DNA of 5,032 bases, taken from assembly GCA_029856615.1 (NCBI GenBank), contig JAHKLF010000128.1:1-5032 (forward strand), written 5' to 3'. The DNA comes from Candidatus Njordarchaeota archaeon. GTDB taxonomy: Archaea; Asgardarchaeota; Njordarchaeia; Njordarchaeales; Njordarchaeaceae. How positions within the stretch are numbered: position 1 is the stretch's first letter; each line of letters starts with the position of its first letter. The notes beneath the pieces were generated by a model. It was not told where the DNA came from. It saw only the letters and a program-made list of their open reading frames with translations, and did not search any database. The position numbers were made by a program, and so were the translations under genes. This document shows, in pieces, positions 4,942-5,032 of this stretch.

Positions 4942-5032
4942 TATGGAATAAATTTAGTGCAAATAACATCTTCTCCTTCTAGATATTTTCTCAACCTATC
5001 GGGGGCTGTTAAATTAATAAATACTACAGGAA
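4941..5032 (-). CDS. C-terminal end of an unidentified gene, cut by the right edge
   Basis: One minus-strand frame is open from the window edge to the TAA at 4941-4943. It gives 29 residues, reading PVVFINLTAPDRLRKYL and then EGEDVICTKFIP. The other two minus frames close within 20 bases of the edge. The composition is clearly protein-like, and the stop overlaps the ATG of the kinase-like gene in a TAATG arrangement, typical of translationally coupled operon genes. I do not recognise the family from this tail. As the first visible member of the operon it may share the isoprenoid role, but that is only position-based inference. Confidence 0.7.
   Translation of the reverse strand, partial: PVVFINLTAPDRLRKYLEGEDVICTKFIP

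Noticed and set aside
4679..4951. Forward open frame antisense to the kinase-like gene
   Set aside because: Shadow of a gene with clear kinase-family motifs; no own ribosome binding site or recognisable domain.
1..5032. CRISPR array, insertion sequence, tRNA or rRNA
   Set aside because: No regularly spaced repeats, transposase motifs, terminal inverted repeats, cloverleaf or rRNA-like sequence were found by eye.

Overview
This window looks archaeal, most likely from a thermophilic lineage such as the Thermoproteota or a relative. The reasons are VapBC-type toxin-antitoxin genes with AbrB and ribbon-helix-helix antitoxins, TATA-box-like promoters, GTG and TTG starts read from strong GGTGAT or AAGGAGGTGG ribosome binding sites, T-tract termination without obvious hairpins, and an isoprenoid-alcohol-kinase-like gene. 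The DNA is AT-rich. Taxonomy cannot be fixed further from the sequence alone.

Left part (1-2060) is an accessory, partly decayed region. A 16-codon gene tail leaves the left edge (1-51). On the minus strand (126-538) lies a MazG-like nucleotide pyrophosphohydrolase whose reading frame breaks in an A6 run. One extra A would restore a 137-residue protein with both metal-binding motifs. Positions 539-981 hold no intact gene, but 668-892 contains protein-like pieces in several frames, suggesting a dead gene. An intact VapBC pair follows (994-1224 AbrB antitoxin, 1200-1643 PIN toxin) behind a clear TATA box. Next is a ribbon-helix-helix antitoxin (1789-1953) with three evenly spaced TGATCA palindromes upstream. 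Its C-terminal half continues in another frame after an A6 run (1950-2054), and no toxin follows it.

Right part (2075-5032) is all on the minus strand and intact. In the direction of transcription it holds the tail of an unidentified gene (5032-4941), a CTP-dependent polyprenol/phytol kinase-like membrane protein (4941-4207), a PAP2-like membrane phosphatase homologue (4163-3576), and, after a T-tract terminator, a B12-binding radical SAM enzyme (3460-2075). The kinase and phosphatase homologues suggest isoprenoid phosphate metabolism. The radical SAM enzyme is of the broad class that includes archaeal membrane-lipid modifying enzymes, so a lipid-modification neighbourhood is a reasonable but unproven reading.

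The most unusual signal is the pair of broken genes (MazG-like and RHH antitoxin), each repaired by exactly one more A in an A6 run. In the MazG-like gene the run forms an in-frame A AAA AAG heptamer, the classical -1 ribosomal slippage site. Recoding, real decay and homopolymer undercalling in the assembly must be told apart.
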